The notes below the pieces were generated by a model. That model had not been told where the DNA came from, did no database searches, and worked only from the letters and a program-made list of their open reading frames with translations. A program made the position numbers and the translations under genes. A stretch of DNA of 42,029 bases. Origin: Clostridia bacterium. Its GTDB lineage: Bacteria > Bacillota > Clostridia > UBA1381. How positions within the stretch are numbered: position 1 is the stretch's first letter; every line of letters begins with the position of its first letter. This document shows positions 23,892 through 33,231 of the stretch, piece after piece. The stretch covers positions 1 through 42,029 of the forward strand of contig JAFRDB010000075.1 in the NCBI GenBank assembly GCA_017404065.1, written 5' to 3'.

Positions 23892-25032
23892 GGGTATGAG
23901 AATAATTATCGGAGCGGATATCGTTCCAACCTCATCGAATTTTGATTTATTTGCTGCAGGCGACGTGAATGCGCTTATCGGAGAGCGTTTGGCGGAAATG
24001 CTGGGCGGAGCGGACTACCGCATATTTAATCTTGAGGTCCCGCTTACCGATAGGGAAAATCCGATAGCAAAAAACGGACCGAAGCTTATCGCGCCGACAA
24101 AAACCGTAAAGGGAATAAAAAATATCGGCGCCGATCTTGTCACGGTCGCAAATAATCACATAATGGATCAGGGATCCGAAGGACTCAGCTCCACTTTAAA
24201 AATTCTCGGCGAGAACCGAATCGGTTATGTTGGAGCGGGAGATAATGCCGAACAAGCATCAAAGCCGTATATCTTTGACATAAATGATAAAAAAATCGGT
24301 GTTTATGCCTGCGTTGAGCACGAATTTTCGGTGGCAACAGAGTCAAGATGCGGCGCAAACCCGATCGATCCGCTTTTTAGCTATGACCATGTATCGGATA
24401 TGAAAAAGGACTGTGACTATGTTATAGTCCTCTATCACGGCGGCAAGGAGCATTACCGTTATCCGTCACCGGAGCTTCAAAGGTATTGCAGACGGTTTAT
24501 AGATAAGGGCGCGGATCTGGTAGTGTGCCAGCACAGCCACTGTATCGGCTGCGAGGAAAAATACGGGGGCGGCACGATAGTTTACGGACAGGGCAATTTT
24601 CTGTTTGATGACAGCGACAGCAAATTCTGGCAGACAGGTCTTTTGATAGAGATAGATGAACGCTATGAGGTAAATTATATACCTCTGGAGAAATGCGGGA
24701 GCAGAGTCAGGCTTGCCGAAAAGGAATTAGCGGAGGAGATACTCGCGAAGTTCGCCAAGAGAAGCAAGGAGATCGAGACAGACGGAGCGGTAGAGAGCAA
24801 ATACCGTGAATTTGCAGAGAGTATGTACAGTAACTATGTTAATCTGCTGTTTGCCGATAATACTGTATTTCGCGCTCTGAACAAGCTTTTGGGGCATAGG
24901 CTGACAAAGAATATACCGGAAAGAAAAAGATTGAGGCTTATAAACTATATAGAATGTGAATCCAACAGAGAATTACTGTTAAAGGGACTAAAGACTCATA
25001 AGGCTAAGGAAGGAGGAACGGAAAATGACTGA
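23884..25032 (+). CDS. CapA-family protein (PGA_cap, metallophosphoesterase-like)
   Basis: A 382-residue protein with the CapA pattern: GADIVPTSSNF at the start, FNLEVPLTD, VANNHIMDQGSEGL with the conserved NNH, and later YHGGKEHYRYPS, QHSHCIGCEE and YGQGNFLFD. These are metal sites of the calcineurin-like fold. CapA is needed for poly-gamma-glutamate capsules, yet capB/capC ligases are absent; in polysaccharide clusters CapA-like proteins may transfer or hydrolyse a decoration. No signal peptide or membrane anchor is evident, unlike CapA of bacilli. It overlaps both neighbours by 8 bases. Confidence 0.85.
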   Translation: MVKGMRIIIGADIVPTSSNFDLFAAGDVNALIGERLAEMLGGADYRIFNLEVPLTDRENPIAKNGPKLIAPTKTVKGIKNIGADLVTVANNHIMDQGSEGLSSTLKILGENRIGYVGAGDNAEQASKPYIFDINDKKIGVYACVEHEFSVATESRCGANPIDPLFSYDHVSDMKKDCDYVIVLYHGGKEHYRYPSPELQRYCRRFIDKGADLVVCQHSHCIGCEEKYGGGTIVYGQGNFLFDDSDSKFWQTGLLIEIDERYEVNYIPLEKCGSRVRLAEKELAEEILAKFAKRSKEIETDGAVESKYREFAESMYSNYVNLLFADNTVFRALNKLLGHRLTKNIPERKRLRLINYIECESNRELLLKGLKTHKAKEGGTEND

Positions 25033-25999
25033 TGTTGAAGTAAGCGTTACAATGATAACATACAATCATGAAAAATACATAAGACAAGCTCTTGACAGTG
25101 TATTTATGCAAAAGACCTCCTTTAATTTTGAGGTGATCGTGTCTGAGGACGCATCTCCCGACAATACAAGAAGTATCTTGCTTGAATACAAGGAAAAATA
25201 CGGAGACAAGCTCGTTTTGAATCTTCAGGAGAAGAATGTCGGCGCGTCAAAGAATTCTTTGTCCGGAAGGCAGCTGGCAAGAGGGAAATATCTTGTATCG
25301 CTGGAGGGAGACGATTTTTGGACAGACGAAAACAAGCTTCAAAAGCAGTATGACATACTTGAAAATCATCCGGAGTACAGCGCGGTGTGCTGCAACTTCA
25401 TGCATGTATCAAGTGAAGGCGAGGTAATTAAAGATAATGTTCTGGGATTAAAGGAAGACTGTGTAAAGACGATGGATGACTGGTTCAGGGACGGATATTC
25501 ATTGCATACCTGCACGGTATTCAGAAGGAATATTTTTGGCGAGAGCAGTGAAAGATATATCAAGCTCCGTTCTGTAGCGCCTACTATGGGAGACGCAATA
25601 ACCTTTACCCTGCTTTACGACGCCGGAGATATATATGTCCTAAAGGATGTAATGGCTGCGCACAGAATTGCCGGGAGCAAGGATACAACAAGCTTTTCTT
25701 TTTCACAAAGGAAAAAGGCGATAAAGTACACCTATATGTACATAAACATATATGATGCACTGGAGGAATATCTTGACGGAAAATATGATTTTTCGCAAAG
25801 AAAGGCGAACAGGATAGCGGCCGTTAAATTAGGCAAGCTTAAGGGCGAAATAGAATACAGCTCCAAAGAAATGCGGGAGCTGATGAAAAAGCAAACGCCT
25901 AAGGTCAGGATCCTTACATATTGCAAGCTGATAAGGATGGCAGGCAAAAAGGCATTCAAAAAAGTGAGGCGAACAGTAAATGAAAATAACAAAGGGTAA
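25025..25999 (+). CDS. Glycosyltransferase family 2
   Basis: A 324-residue GT-A enzyme: VSVTMITYNHEKYIRQALDS, VIVSEDASPDNT, KNVGASKNSL and the metal-binding region LVSLEGDDFWTD (EGDD as the DXD motif). GT2 enzymes usually invert. The rest, 200-324, is a variable acceptor part with basic C-terminus and may touch the membrane. AGGAGGA lies 6 bases before ATG 25025. The end overlaps the flippase gene by 20 bases. Confidence 0.92.
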   Translation: MTDVEVSVTMITYNHEKYIRQALDSVFMQKTSFNFEVIVSEDASPDNTRSILLEYKEKYGDKLVLNLQEKNVGASKNSLSGRQLARGKYLVSLEGDDFWTDENKLQKQYDILENHPEYSAVCCNFMHVSSEGEVIKDNVLGLKEDCVKTMDDWFRDGYSLHTCTVFRRNIFGESSERYIKLRSVAPTMGDAITFTLLYDAGDIYVLKDVMAAHRIAGSKDTTSFSFSQRKKAIKYTYMYINIYDALEEYLDGKYDFSQRKANRIAAVKLGKLKGEIEYSSKEMRELMKKQTPKVRILTYCKLIRMAGKKAFKKVRRTVNENNKG

Positions 26000-27434
26000 G
26001 GTAGTATCCGGTTTTTTGTGGAGATATGCCGAAAGGTGCGGTGCTCAGCTCGTAGGCTTCGTTGTATCGATAATATTGGCGAGGATACTTGAACCGAGCG
26101 CGTACGGTACAGTTGCGCTTATAACTGTATTTACCTCAATATTGCAGGTGTTTGTAGACAGCGGCTTGGGCAGTGCGCTTGTACAGAAAAAGGATGCGGA
26201 TGATCTGGATTTTTCAACGGTATTCTATGCAAATATCGTATTCTGTACCATACTTTATACGATCCTGTTTTTCGGCGCGCCGCTCTTAGCAGTATTTTAC
26301 AAGGATACGACACTGACTCCGCTCATAAGAGTGCTTGGCATAACCATCCTTATATCGGGAGTTAAGAGCATACAGCAATCTTATGTTGCAAAGCATCTTA
26401 TATTTAAAAGATTCTTTTTTGCTACGCTGGGCGGAACATTAACGGCGGCTGCAATCGGAATATGGATGGCATACAACGGCTACGGCGTTTGGGCGCTTGT
26501 GGCGCAGCAGATAATAAATCTCACTATTGATACTATCATACTTTGGATAACGGTCAAATGGCGGCCAAAGAGAATGTTTTCATTTGAACGTTTTAAGGGT
26601 CTGTATTCGTTCGGATGGAAATTACTTGTTTCAACATTGTTGAATACAGTCTATAATGATGTAAGACAGCTGATCATAGGAAAAATGTATTCGGCGAAGG
26701 ATCTGGCATATTATAACAGGGCAAAGCAATTCCCAAATCTTATTGTCGCTAATATAAATACATCTATCAACAGTGTTTTGCTCCCGACGATGGCATCGGT
26801 TCAGGACGAGAAAACAAGAGTGAGAGATATGACAAGACACTCGATGATGACAAGTATATATATAATGGCGCCGCTCATGATGGGGCTTTCGTTTGTGGGA
26901 ACACCGCTGATAAGACTGTTGCTTACCGATAAATGGCTGCCAAGCGTTCCTTTTTTGAGGATATTCTGCATAACATATATGTTTTATCCGATCCACACAG
27001 CAAATCTTAATGCAATAAAAGCGTTGGGACGCAGCGACCTGTTTCTTATGCTGGAGGTAATAAAAAGGGTGGTCGGAGTAATAGTATTGGTTGCCACGAT
27101 GTGGTTTGGAGTTATGGTCATGGCATACAGTCTGCTGTTCGTAAGCGTATCGAGCCAGATAATAAATTCATGGCCGAACAAAAAGCTCCTTGATTATCAT
27201 TATATCGATCAGCTGAAGGATATATTACCGAGCATCCTGCTGTCTGTCTTTATGGGATTTTGCATATTCCCGGTACAGTTCATCGGTTTGCCGGATGTTG
27301 TGACGCTTGCTATACAGGTGCCCTTGGGTGCGGCGGTATATATTGCCGGCTCAAAAATATTGAAGCTTGAAGCGTTTGATTTTGTATGGGGTACAGCGAA
27401 ACCGATGCTCGATAAGATCAAGGGAAAAAAATAA
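25980..27434 (+). CDS. Polysaccharide flippase (Wzx, PST/WzxC-type MOP family)
   Basis: A 484-residue protein with about 12-14 hydrophobic helices. The N-terminus KGKVVSGFLWRYAERCGAQLVGFVVS and ILARILEPSAYG are typical of the WzxC/TuaB branch of the MOP superfamily. It would move the lipid-linked repeat unit outward for polymerisation by the Wzy-like protein at 21760. It starts within the end of the GT2 gene. It closes the conventional part of the cluster. Confidence 0.93.
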   Translation: MKITKGKVVSGFLWRYAERCGAQLVGFVVSIILARILEPSAYGTVALITVFTSILQVFVDSGLGSALVQKKDADDLDFSTVFYANIVFCTILYTILFFGAPLLAVFYKDTTLTPLIRVLGITILISGVKSIQQSYVAKHLIFKRFFFATLGGTLTAAAIGIWMAYNGYGVWALVAQQIINLTIDTIILWITVKWRPKRMFSFERFKGLYSFGWKLLVSTLLNTVYNDVRQLIIGKMYSAKDLAYYNRAKQFPNLIVANINTSINSVLLPTMASVQDEKTRVRDMTRHSMMTSIYIMAPLMMGLSFVGTPLIRLLLTDKWLPSVPFLRIFCITYMFYPIHTANLNAIKALGRSDLFLMLEVIKRVVGVIVLVATMWFGVMVMAYSLLFVSVSSQIINSWPNKKLLDYHYIDQLKDILPSILLSVFMGFCIFPVQFIGLPDVVTLAIQVPLGAAVYIAGSKILKLEAFDFVWGTAKPMLDKIKGKK

Positions 27435-27441
27435 CAGAGAT

Positions 27442-28404
27442 ATGAAAAAGATATTACTTACAAACCGGTACAAGGGAGAGCCGCTTAATATAATCAAGGC
27501 AGCTGTTCCGGATGATTTTGAGCTGGAGATATTGGACAAGCCGGATCAGGCGGAGCTTATCGCGAAGGCGGGATATGCGGATTATTTTATCGCAAGCGGC
27601 AGACTGAAAATAAATTCCGAAGTGCTTGCAAATGCAAATAAGCTTAAAATGATACAGCGCACCGGAGTGGGTTTGGACAGCCTTGATCTTGAGGCTATCA
27701 AAGCAAAAAACATACCGGTTTATGTCAACCGGGGCGTTAATGCCGACAGCGTAGCGGAGCATACGATGCTGCTTATATTGGCGTCGCTTAAAAGGCTGCC
27801 GCAGGCGGATAATGAAACAAGATCCGGAGTATGGAAGAAGCAGGCGCGCGGTGTAAAAAACCGCGAGCTGCGCGGCAGGACTGTCGGGCTTATAGGCATG
27901 GGCAATATTGGCAGACGTGTAGCAAAAATGCTCGGAGGCTTTGATGTTGATATCATATACTATGACGCATATCCCGCAGGTGAGGCTGCCGAAAGAGAAT
28001 TAAAGCTTAAAAGAGCCGGACTTGACGAGCTTTTAAATAATTCGGATATAGTATCTCTGCACTGTCCGCTTCTTGACGGGACAAGACATATCATAAACAG
28101 CGGCAGCATAGAGAAAATGAAGGACGGCGCGGTGATAGTAAATACAGCACGAGGCGGACTTATAGATGAGGCTGCGCTTGCGGTGGCTTTAAAGAGCGGC
28201 AAGCTCAGCTATGCCGGACTTGACGTGTACGAGCAGGAGCCGCCGGGCGATAGCGAGCTGTTTGGGCTTGATAATGTGATAGCGACACCGCATATCGGCG
28301 GTATCACATACGACAGCTTTTACAGGATGATGAGCGGGGCAATGCGAAACATCAGACTGTTTGACGAGGGCAGACTCGATGAAATAGAGCAGTACAAAAT
28401 ATAG
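27442..28404 (+). CDS. D-isomer-specific 2-hydroxyacid dehydrogenase
   Basis: A 320-residue NAD(P)-dependent dehydrogenase with the Rossmann motif GMGNIG (152-157) and the catalytic Arg237 (TARGG), Glu264 (DVYEQEPP) and His284 (TPHIGG). It interconverts a 2-oxo acid and a D-2-hydroxy acid; substrate unknown. I chose ATG 27442, eight bases after the flippase stop, since the frame extending to 27367 lies inside the flippase gene; the ribosome site is weak. It is the first of several carboxylic-acid enzymes in this polysaccharide cluster. Confidence 0.92.
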   Translation: MKKILLTNRYKGEPLNIIKAAVPDDFELEILDKPDQAELIAKAGYADYFIASGRLKINSEVLANANKLKMIQRTGVGLDSLDLEAIKAKNIPVYVNRGVNADSVAEHTMLLILASLKRLPQADNETRSGVWKKQARGVKNRELRGRTVGLIGMGNIGRRVAKMLGGFDVDIIYYDAYPAGEAAERELKLKRAGLDELLNNSDIVSLHCPLLDGTRHIINSGSIEKMKDGAVIVNTARGGLIDEAALAVALKSGKLSYAGLDVYEQEPPGDSELFGLDNVIATPHIGGITYDSFYRMMSGAMRNIRLFDEGRLDEIEQYKI

Positions 28405-28413
28405 GTAACGTAT

Positions 28414-29709
28414 ATGGGAAAAAATCTTACGGATGAGTTTATCGCTTATCTTAAAAAAAAGGAAAAAAGAATAACAAAGACAATTTTGGACAGAGCAAGG
28501 CTGTGCCTGCTCGACTATATTGGCGTCACGCACGCGGGCGCGTATGCGAACAGGGATATATTTAACGAAAAATACAGCGGCGATTGCAGCCTTATAGGGC
28601 TTGATTCAAAAGCAGATATGAAGACCGCCGCGATGATAAACGCTTTTAACGCGCATACCGCAGAGCTTGATGACGGACACCGCAGGGGAATGATACATTT
28701 AGGCGCGGTCATTGTTTCTGCCGTCACGGCGGCGGCGGACAGGTACGGCCTTGATATGCCTGATATATCAAAGGGCATCATCATGGGCTATGAAGCGGCA
28801 GTAAGAGCGGCTATGGCTATTCAGCCCTCGCATAAAAAGAAGGGCTTTCACACCACCGGTACCTGCGGCGCTGTCGGCGCGGCTGTGGGCATAGCGTTTT
28901 CAAGAGGATATAATGAAAAACAGCTTAAATCGACAATATCAGCTGCGGCAACGAGCGCGGCGGGACTTTTGGAGATACAAGAGGATGATTCCGAATTAAA
29001 GCCGTATAACGCGGCGCACGCGGCAATGGCGGGCGCTGCTGCGGCGGAGCTTGGCGTTTTGGGCTTGCCCGGACCTGATGATATCCTTGCCGGTGCGCGG
29101 GGGATGTTCAGACTCCTTGCCGATGAGGTCAACGCGGAGCGTATGGTCGAAGATACGGATTATTTTGAGATAGAAAAAATATATGTAAAGCCGTACGCGG
29201 CGTGCCGCCACTGCCACAGCGCAATGGAGGCGGCGATATATTTGAAAAATGAATATGACCTCCCGCCGGAGGATATAAAGAGCATTGATATATATACATA
29301 TAAGCTTGCGATAAGAGGACACGATCATAAAGAGATAAAGGGCGTTTCATCTGCAAAGCTTAGTATGCCGTACAGCGTTGCGGCGGCATACATTCTCGGC
29401 AGCGGCGGACTTGAGGCGTTCAGCTCCGATAAGCTTGAACGTGCGGATATAAACGCCTTGATAAATAAAATAAATATTTACGAAAAAGATGAATTCAACA
29501 ATGTTAAAAACGGAGAGCGCATTGCAGAGGTCGTTATGACCGCCAAGGACGGCAGCGCTCAAAAAAAGCGCGTTGACTACGCAAAGGGCGATCCGGAAAA
29601 TTCCATGACCGAAGAGGACATCATAGATAAATTCAAAATGCTTATGGACAGGTCGGGACGATCGGACAAAACAGAAAGCACATTAAATGAAATATTATAT
29701 GAGAGGTAA
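28414..29709 (+). CDS. MmgE/PrpD-family dehydratase/decarboxylase-like protein
   Basis: A 431-residue protein with the family pattern: LDYIGVTHAGAY, AFNAHTAELDDGHRRGMIHLG, FHTTGTCGAVGAAVGIA, the EIQEDDSELKPYNAAHAA region and KPYAACRHCHSAMEA. Known members include 2-methylcitrate dehydratase, cis-aconitate decarboxylase and iminodisuccinate epimerase, all acting on small di- or tricarboxylates. AELDDGH holds the conserved Asp/His. No citrate-synthase-like partner lies near, so the methylcitrate cycle is unlikely. It follows the dehydrogenase by 9 bases. Confidence 0.9.
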   Translation: MGKNLTDEFIAYLKKKEKRITKTILDRARLCLLDYIGVTHAGAYANRDIFNEKYSGDCSLIGLDSKADMKTAAMINAFNAHTAELDDGHRRGMIHLGAVIVSAVTAAADRYGLDMPDISKGIIMGYEAAVRAAMAIQPSHKKKGFHTTGTCGAVGAAVGIAFSRGYNEKQLKSTISAAATSAAGLLEIQEDDSELKPYNAAHAAMAGAAAAELGVLGLPGPDDILAGARGMFRLLADEVNAERMVEDTDYFEIEKIYVKPYAACRHCHSAMEAAIYLKNEYDLPPEDIKSIDIYTYKLAIRGHDHKEIKGVSSAKLSMPYSVAAAYILGSGGLEAFSSDKLERADINALINKINIYEKDEFNNVKNGERIAEVVMTAKDGSAQKKRVDYAKGDPENSMTEEDIIDKFKMLMDRSGRSDKTESTLNEILYER

Positions 29710-29712
29710 GCT

Positions 29713-30606
29713 ATGAAGGAAACAAGAGAATTTTTAAAGAAAATAGGGATGCCCGCGGGCGACGCATACGATCTGCCGGCATCGGAAAAGAGATTTAATG
29801 ACGGCGGACAGTACCGATTTGAGGTTCCGGGAATACAGGGACCGAAGGTAATGGAAGCCCTGCTTGAGGCTATGGACGGATATGGGATATATCTGCACAG
29901 AGTTACCCAGACAAAGGGCATAATGATGCTTACCGATAACGAGATAATGGCGATGGTAAAGCTTGCAAAGGAGGCTGAAACCGACCTTATCCTTGCCATA
30001 GGTCCCAGAGCGACAACGGACACCAGCGCGTCCGTCAACACCGTTGAGGGCGTAAGAATGGGCTACAGATTAAGAGGTCAGGAGCAGATAGTAAGAGCGG
30101 TAGAGGACGTTAAACGAGCCGCCGCTTTCGGCTGCCGCTCGTTCCTTGTCTATGACGAGGGCTGCCTGTGGCTGCTGAACGAAATGCGCAAGGCGGGCGA
30201 GATACCCTCTGATTGCCACTTCAAGGTATCGGCGCACGCGGGACACGGCAATCCATGCTCGGCAAAGCTTTTGGAGCAGATAGGCGCAAATTCGATAAAC
30301 CCTGTCCGCGATATACAGCTTCAGATGCTTGCGGCAATGCGGCAGGCTATAGATATACCGATAGATATACATACGGAAAACCCGAAATCCACGGGCGGAT
30401 TTATCCGTCACTACGAGGTGCCGGAGATGATAAGAGTTGCCGCGCCGATATATCTTAAAACAGGCGGCTCGGTAGCGAAAACACATAGCTGGGACAGCAC
30501 AGAGAGCGACGCGAAAGCGAGAGCAAAGCAGGTATCGCTTGTAAAGCGTGTTATAGACAGCTATTATCCCGAAGCTGTACAGTCACCTAAAGGAGGATTA
30601 AGGTAA
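29713..30606 (+). CDS. TIM-barrel-like protein, function not recognised
   Basis: A 297-residue soluble protein. Alternating strand/helix segments such as LILAIGPRATTD, SFLVYDEGCLWLLNEM, HFKVSAHAGHGNP, GANSINPVRDIQLQML and IPIDIHTENPKSTGG suggest a TIM barrel, distantly like the U32-peptidase type barrel (the KVSAHAGH to NPVRDIQL step). Conserved-looking His, Asp and Glu at strand ends would be catalytic. I do not recognise the family with confidence. It is packed 3 bases after the MmgE/PrpD gene and overlaps the next by one base, so it probably serves the same acid pathway or its transfer to sugar. Confidence 0.5.
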   Translation: MKETREFLKKIGMPAGDAYDLPASEKRFNDGGQYRFEVPGIQGPKVMEALLEAMDGYGIYLHRVTQTKGIMMLTDNEIMAMVKLAKEAETDLILAIGPRATTDTSASVNTVEGVRMGYRLRGQEQIVRAVEDVKRAAAFGCRSFLVYDEGCLWLLNEMRKAGEIPSDCHFKVSAHAGHGNPCSAKLLEQIGANSINPVRDIQLQMLAAMRQAIDIPIDIHTENPKSTGGFIRHYEVPEMIRVAAPIYLKTGGSVAKTHSWDSTESDAKARAKQVSLVKRVIDSYYPEAVQSPKGGLR

Positions 30607-31739
30607 TGTTCGGAAAATTGAAAACGTTTAAAGGTATATCAAAAAAGGCTTTAGCCCAAAAAGGCATGGGACGGAAAATAAAATATATGTCTTATGCGCT
30701 GTCGGCACACAAAAACGGAGTGGTGACCGCCAGATTAGACAGGATCGCACAGGAATATACCGACAATTATTTTGATTTGCAGGGCGTATCAAATGAAGAT
30801 AAAGCATGGTTTGCAAAAAGAGGCTATAGCCCGCACAAGATACCTTGGTACAAGCTTACGCGCGATAATTATACAGATTATATATCGGACTTTGTATTTT
30901 ACAGCAGGAAAAATTATGTAAACAAAAAATTCGACGCCTGGTTTGATAATAAGCTTACTACATATTATGTTTTATCCCCGTTTAAGAGCAATATGCCGGT
31001 ACATTTTTATTATAAGGACGCAAGCGGCGTATACGCCATAAATGCGGAAGGCAAGGGTAATATAGACGATATATTGCAGCTTGCGCGGGAAAGGGAGCTT
31101 GCGCTGAAGTCCACGACCGGTGGCCACGGAGACGGCTTCTATAAGCTTGAATATAACGGAAAAGACTATCTTGTAAACGGAAAGCCGTATGATGAAGATA
31201 AAACAAGAAGCTTCCTGGGCGGTCTTACGGGTTATATTATTACGTCATACGAAAGACCGAGACAGTTATTCAGTGAGATTTGCGGCGAGAATACATTTGC
31301 CGTAATGCGTATTTATATGATAAACGATAAAGAGGACGGACCACAGATGATCGCGGGCTGTATAAGACTCGGCAGCAAAGCGTCGGGTTATGTCACGGGA
31401 TATGAGGGTACCGTTTATTGCGGAATAGAGCTTGAGACCGGAAAGCTGTTTCGTCAGATCTATATGAAAAGTGATTATGAGTATATATATATAGACAAGC
31501 ATCCGGACACGGGGAAGGTCCTTGAAGGCGTCGGGATTCCGGATTGGAAAGACGTACAGGAGCTTACTGCCCGAATATCAAAGCATATTCCCATGACGCC
31601 GTATCTTGTTATAGATATAATACCTTCCGAGAACGGATTAAAGGTGCTTGAGATCAATTCACACGGACAATTCGCTCCCGTAGAAGCGTTTTATCCGGCA
31701 ATGAAAAATAAGTATGTAAGAAAATTATTTAAGGAATAA
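30606..31739 (+). CDS. Sugar-transfer-associated ATP-grasp protein
   Basis: A 377-residue ATP-grasp protein of the type found in glycan clusters. The core has a lysine before a glycine-rich loop (LKSTTGGHGDGFYKLEY), EICGENTFAVMRIYM, and LVIDIIPSENGLKVLEINSHGQ for metal binding (Asp, Glu, Asn). The end KNKYVRKLFKE fits the family. It probably ligates an acid to an amine or hydroxyl of a sugar or lipid carrier; substrate unknown. It has AAAGGAGG before its ATG, which overlaps the preceding stop. The structured repeat at 31757 breaks the cluster right after it. Confidence 0.8.
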   Translation: MFGKLKTFKGISKKALAQKGMGRKIKYMSYALSAHKNGVVTARLDRIAQEYTDNYFDLQGVSNEDKAWFAKRGYSPHKIPWYKLTRDNYTDYISDFVFYSRKNYVNKKFDAWFDNKLTTYYVLSPFKSNMPVHFYYKDASGVYAINAEGKGNIDDILQLARERELALKSTTGGHGDGFYKLEYNGKDYLVNGKPYDEDKTRSFLGGLTGYIITSYERPRQLFSEICGENTFAVMRIYMINDKEDGPQMIAGCIRLGSKASGYVTGYEGTVYCGIELETGKLFRQIYMKSDYEYIYIDKHPDTGKVLEGVGIPDWKDVQELTARISKHIPMTPYLVIDIIPSENGLKVLEINSHGQFAPVEAFYPAMKNKYVRKLFKE

Positions 31740-31756
31740 GTTTGGATAAAATCGTT

Positions 31757-31857
31757 TAGCTACGGCGTTTGTCTGGTCGGCGGCAAAGCCGCCTGCTCGA
31801 CCTGGCATCCCGGTTGCTACGCAACACGCCTGCAACACGCAAGCGTGTTGCTCACCA
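31757..31857 (-). repeat. Structured repeat, copy D, with inserted hairpin
   Basis: Read on the minus strand, it has the same order as copies A-C: GGTGA, hairpin GCAACACGC-TT-GCGTGTTGC (31851-31832), GGCGTGTTGC-GTA-GCAAC (31830-31813), and AAACGCCGTAG (31770-31760). Between the last two parts lies an extra block (31771-31812) with its own stem GGCGGC-AAA-GCCGCC inside GGTC/GACC. The first hairpin differs from copy A at two base pairs, both compensated. The remaining bases to 31989 hold another small palindrome (GTACACTGAGTACAC) and no clear gene. Confidence 0.7.
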
Positions 31858-31989
31858 TCTTGCACGTTTTCGCAAGCTTATGTACACTGAGTACACGGCG
31901 CTTGCTCAAACGCACGACCTGAACGATTTTCTCTCAAACTTAGGTTTTGTGGAAGGATTTAATGGTCATAAGTTTGTGAAAGGATATCT

Positions 31990-33231
31990 ATGAATAAAAA
32001 AACAGCGATAGTGTTGGGCGGTACGGCTCCGCACATCGAATTGGTGAATAAACTGAAAAGCAGAGGGTATTATACCGTGCTTGTGGATTATCTGGATAAT
32101 TCTCCGTGTGTGGAATATGCGGACAAGCACGTCAGGGAAAGTACGCTTGATACGGAAAAGGTCTGCGATATTGCCAAAGAGGAAAGGGCGGAGCTTGTCA
32201 TCAGCACTTGCATAGATCAGGCAAACAGCGTTTGCTGCTATGCTGCCGAAAAGCTCGGACTGCCTAAACCCTACAGCTATAAGACCTCGCTTGATGTTAC
32301 CGATAAGGGGCTTATGAAAAAAATAATGACCGATAATGATATACCGACATCGTGGTACTTTGTTGTCAAGGACACAAATGAGATCGATTTCGGCAGGATA
32401 AAATATCCCGCGGTCGTTAAGCCCGTTGACTGCAACAGTTCAAAGGGCGTACACAGAGCCGATTCGAAGGAAGAGATCGTAAAGTATGTCAAAGAAGCGA
32501 TAGATTTGAGCAGAACGGACAGTGCGATCATAGAGGGCTTTAACAGCGGCGAGGAGATACAGGTGGACTGCTTTGCGAATGAAGCGGACGCGACCGTTAT
32601 CATGACACGGCAGAAGCAGAAGATAGCCGCCGATAACGGCATGGTGCTGCAGTCGTTCGGCTCTATCATTCCGGCACCTTTAAATGATGAGCTGAATATT
32701 CAGGCAAAGGAGATAGCGGATAAGATAGCAAGAGCCTTCGGTCTCTCAAACACTCCGTTTTTCTATCAGGCGATAGTTACCGACGAAGGGATCCGGGTGC
32801 TTGAATTTGCACCGAGAATAGGCGGAGGACTGAGCTATTATCTTTTGAACAACATAGCCGGCTACGATGCGGTCGAGGCGGCGATAGATTCGTTCGAGGG
32901 CATAAAAGCCAAGATAGAGCCGAAGGAGATAAGCGGTTGTTATTCGACAAATCTTCTTTATGCCCGTCCCGGTGTGTTCGATCACATATCCGGTCTTGAT
33001 GAGCTTAAAGCAAACGGAGATATAACGGAAGCCTTTGTTATGAAAAAGCCGGGTACGGAGATCGATAGGGATATGCGAAGCTCAAACCGTGTCGGAGCGT
33101 TTATCGTAAAAGCCGACAGCTATGACGAGCTGTATGAAAAAGCGAAAAAGGCTTATGACAGTATAGAGATATATGATACCGAAAACAAGCCGATGATGAA
33201 CAGAAGTCTGTATGAAAGGAATTTAAAATGA
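31990..33231 (+). CDS. ATP-grasp ligase (carboxylate-amine type)
   Basis: A 413-residue protein with a PurK/biotin-carboxylase-like layout: pre-ATP-grasp domain (AIVLGGTAPHIELVNKLKSRG), ATP-grasp core with PAVVKPVDCNSSKGV, a hinge EGFNSGEEIQVDCF, and RVLEFAPRIGGGLSYYLL with the metal-binding Glu; a C-terminal domain follows. Members join a carboxylate to an amine or thiol through an acyl phosphate. AAAGGA precedes ATG 31990. It overlaps the lyase gene by ATGA, so its acid substrate may be a product of that enzyme (inference). Confidence 0.85.
   Translation: MNKKTAIVLGGTAPHIELVNKLKSRGYYTVLVDYLDNSPCVEYADKHVRESTLDTEKVCDIAKEERAELVISTCIDQANSVCCYAAEKLGLPKPYSYKTSLDVTDKGLMKKIMTDNDIPTSWYFVVKDTNEIDFGRIKYPAVVKPVDCNSSKGVHRADSKEEIVKYVKEAIDLSRTDSAIIEGFNSGEEIQVDCFANEADATVIMTRQKQKIAADNGMVLQSFGSIIPAPLNDELNIQAKEIADKIARAFGLSNTPFFYQAIVTDEGIRVLEFAPRIGGGLSYYLLNNIAGYDAVEAAIDSFEGIKAKIEPKEISGCYSTNLLYARPGVFDHISGLDELKANGDITEAFVMKKPGTEIDRDMRSSNRVGAFIVKADSYDELYEKAKKAYDSIEIYDTENKPMMNRSLYERNLK

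Noticed and set aside
23884..25032. Poly-gamma-glutamate capsule locus
   Set aside because: Only a CapA-like protein is present; the CapB ligase and CapC are missing and the surroundings are polysaccharide genes.
31769..31993. A 74-codon plus-strand frame running from the repeat to the ATP-grasp start, ending in an ATGA-like overlap
   Set aside because: Its first half is translated repeat and its start is not supported. The last 40 codons could be the tail of a gene broken by the repeat, but I recognise nothing in them.
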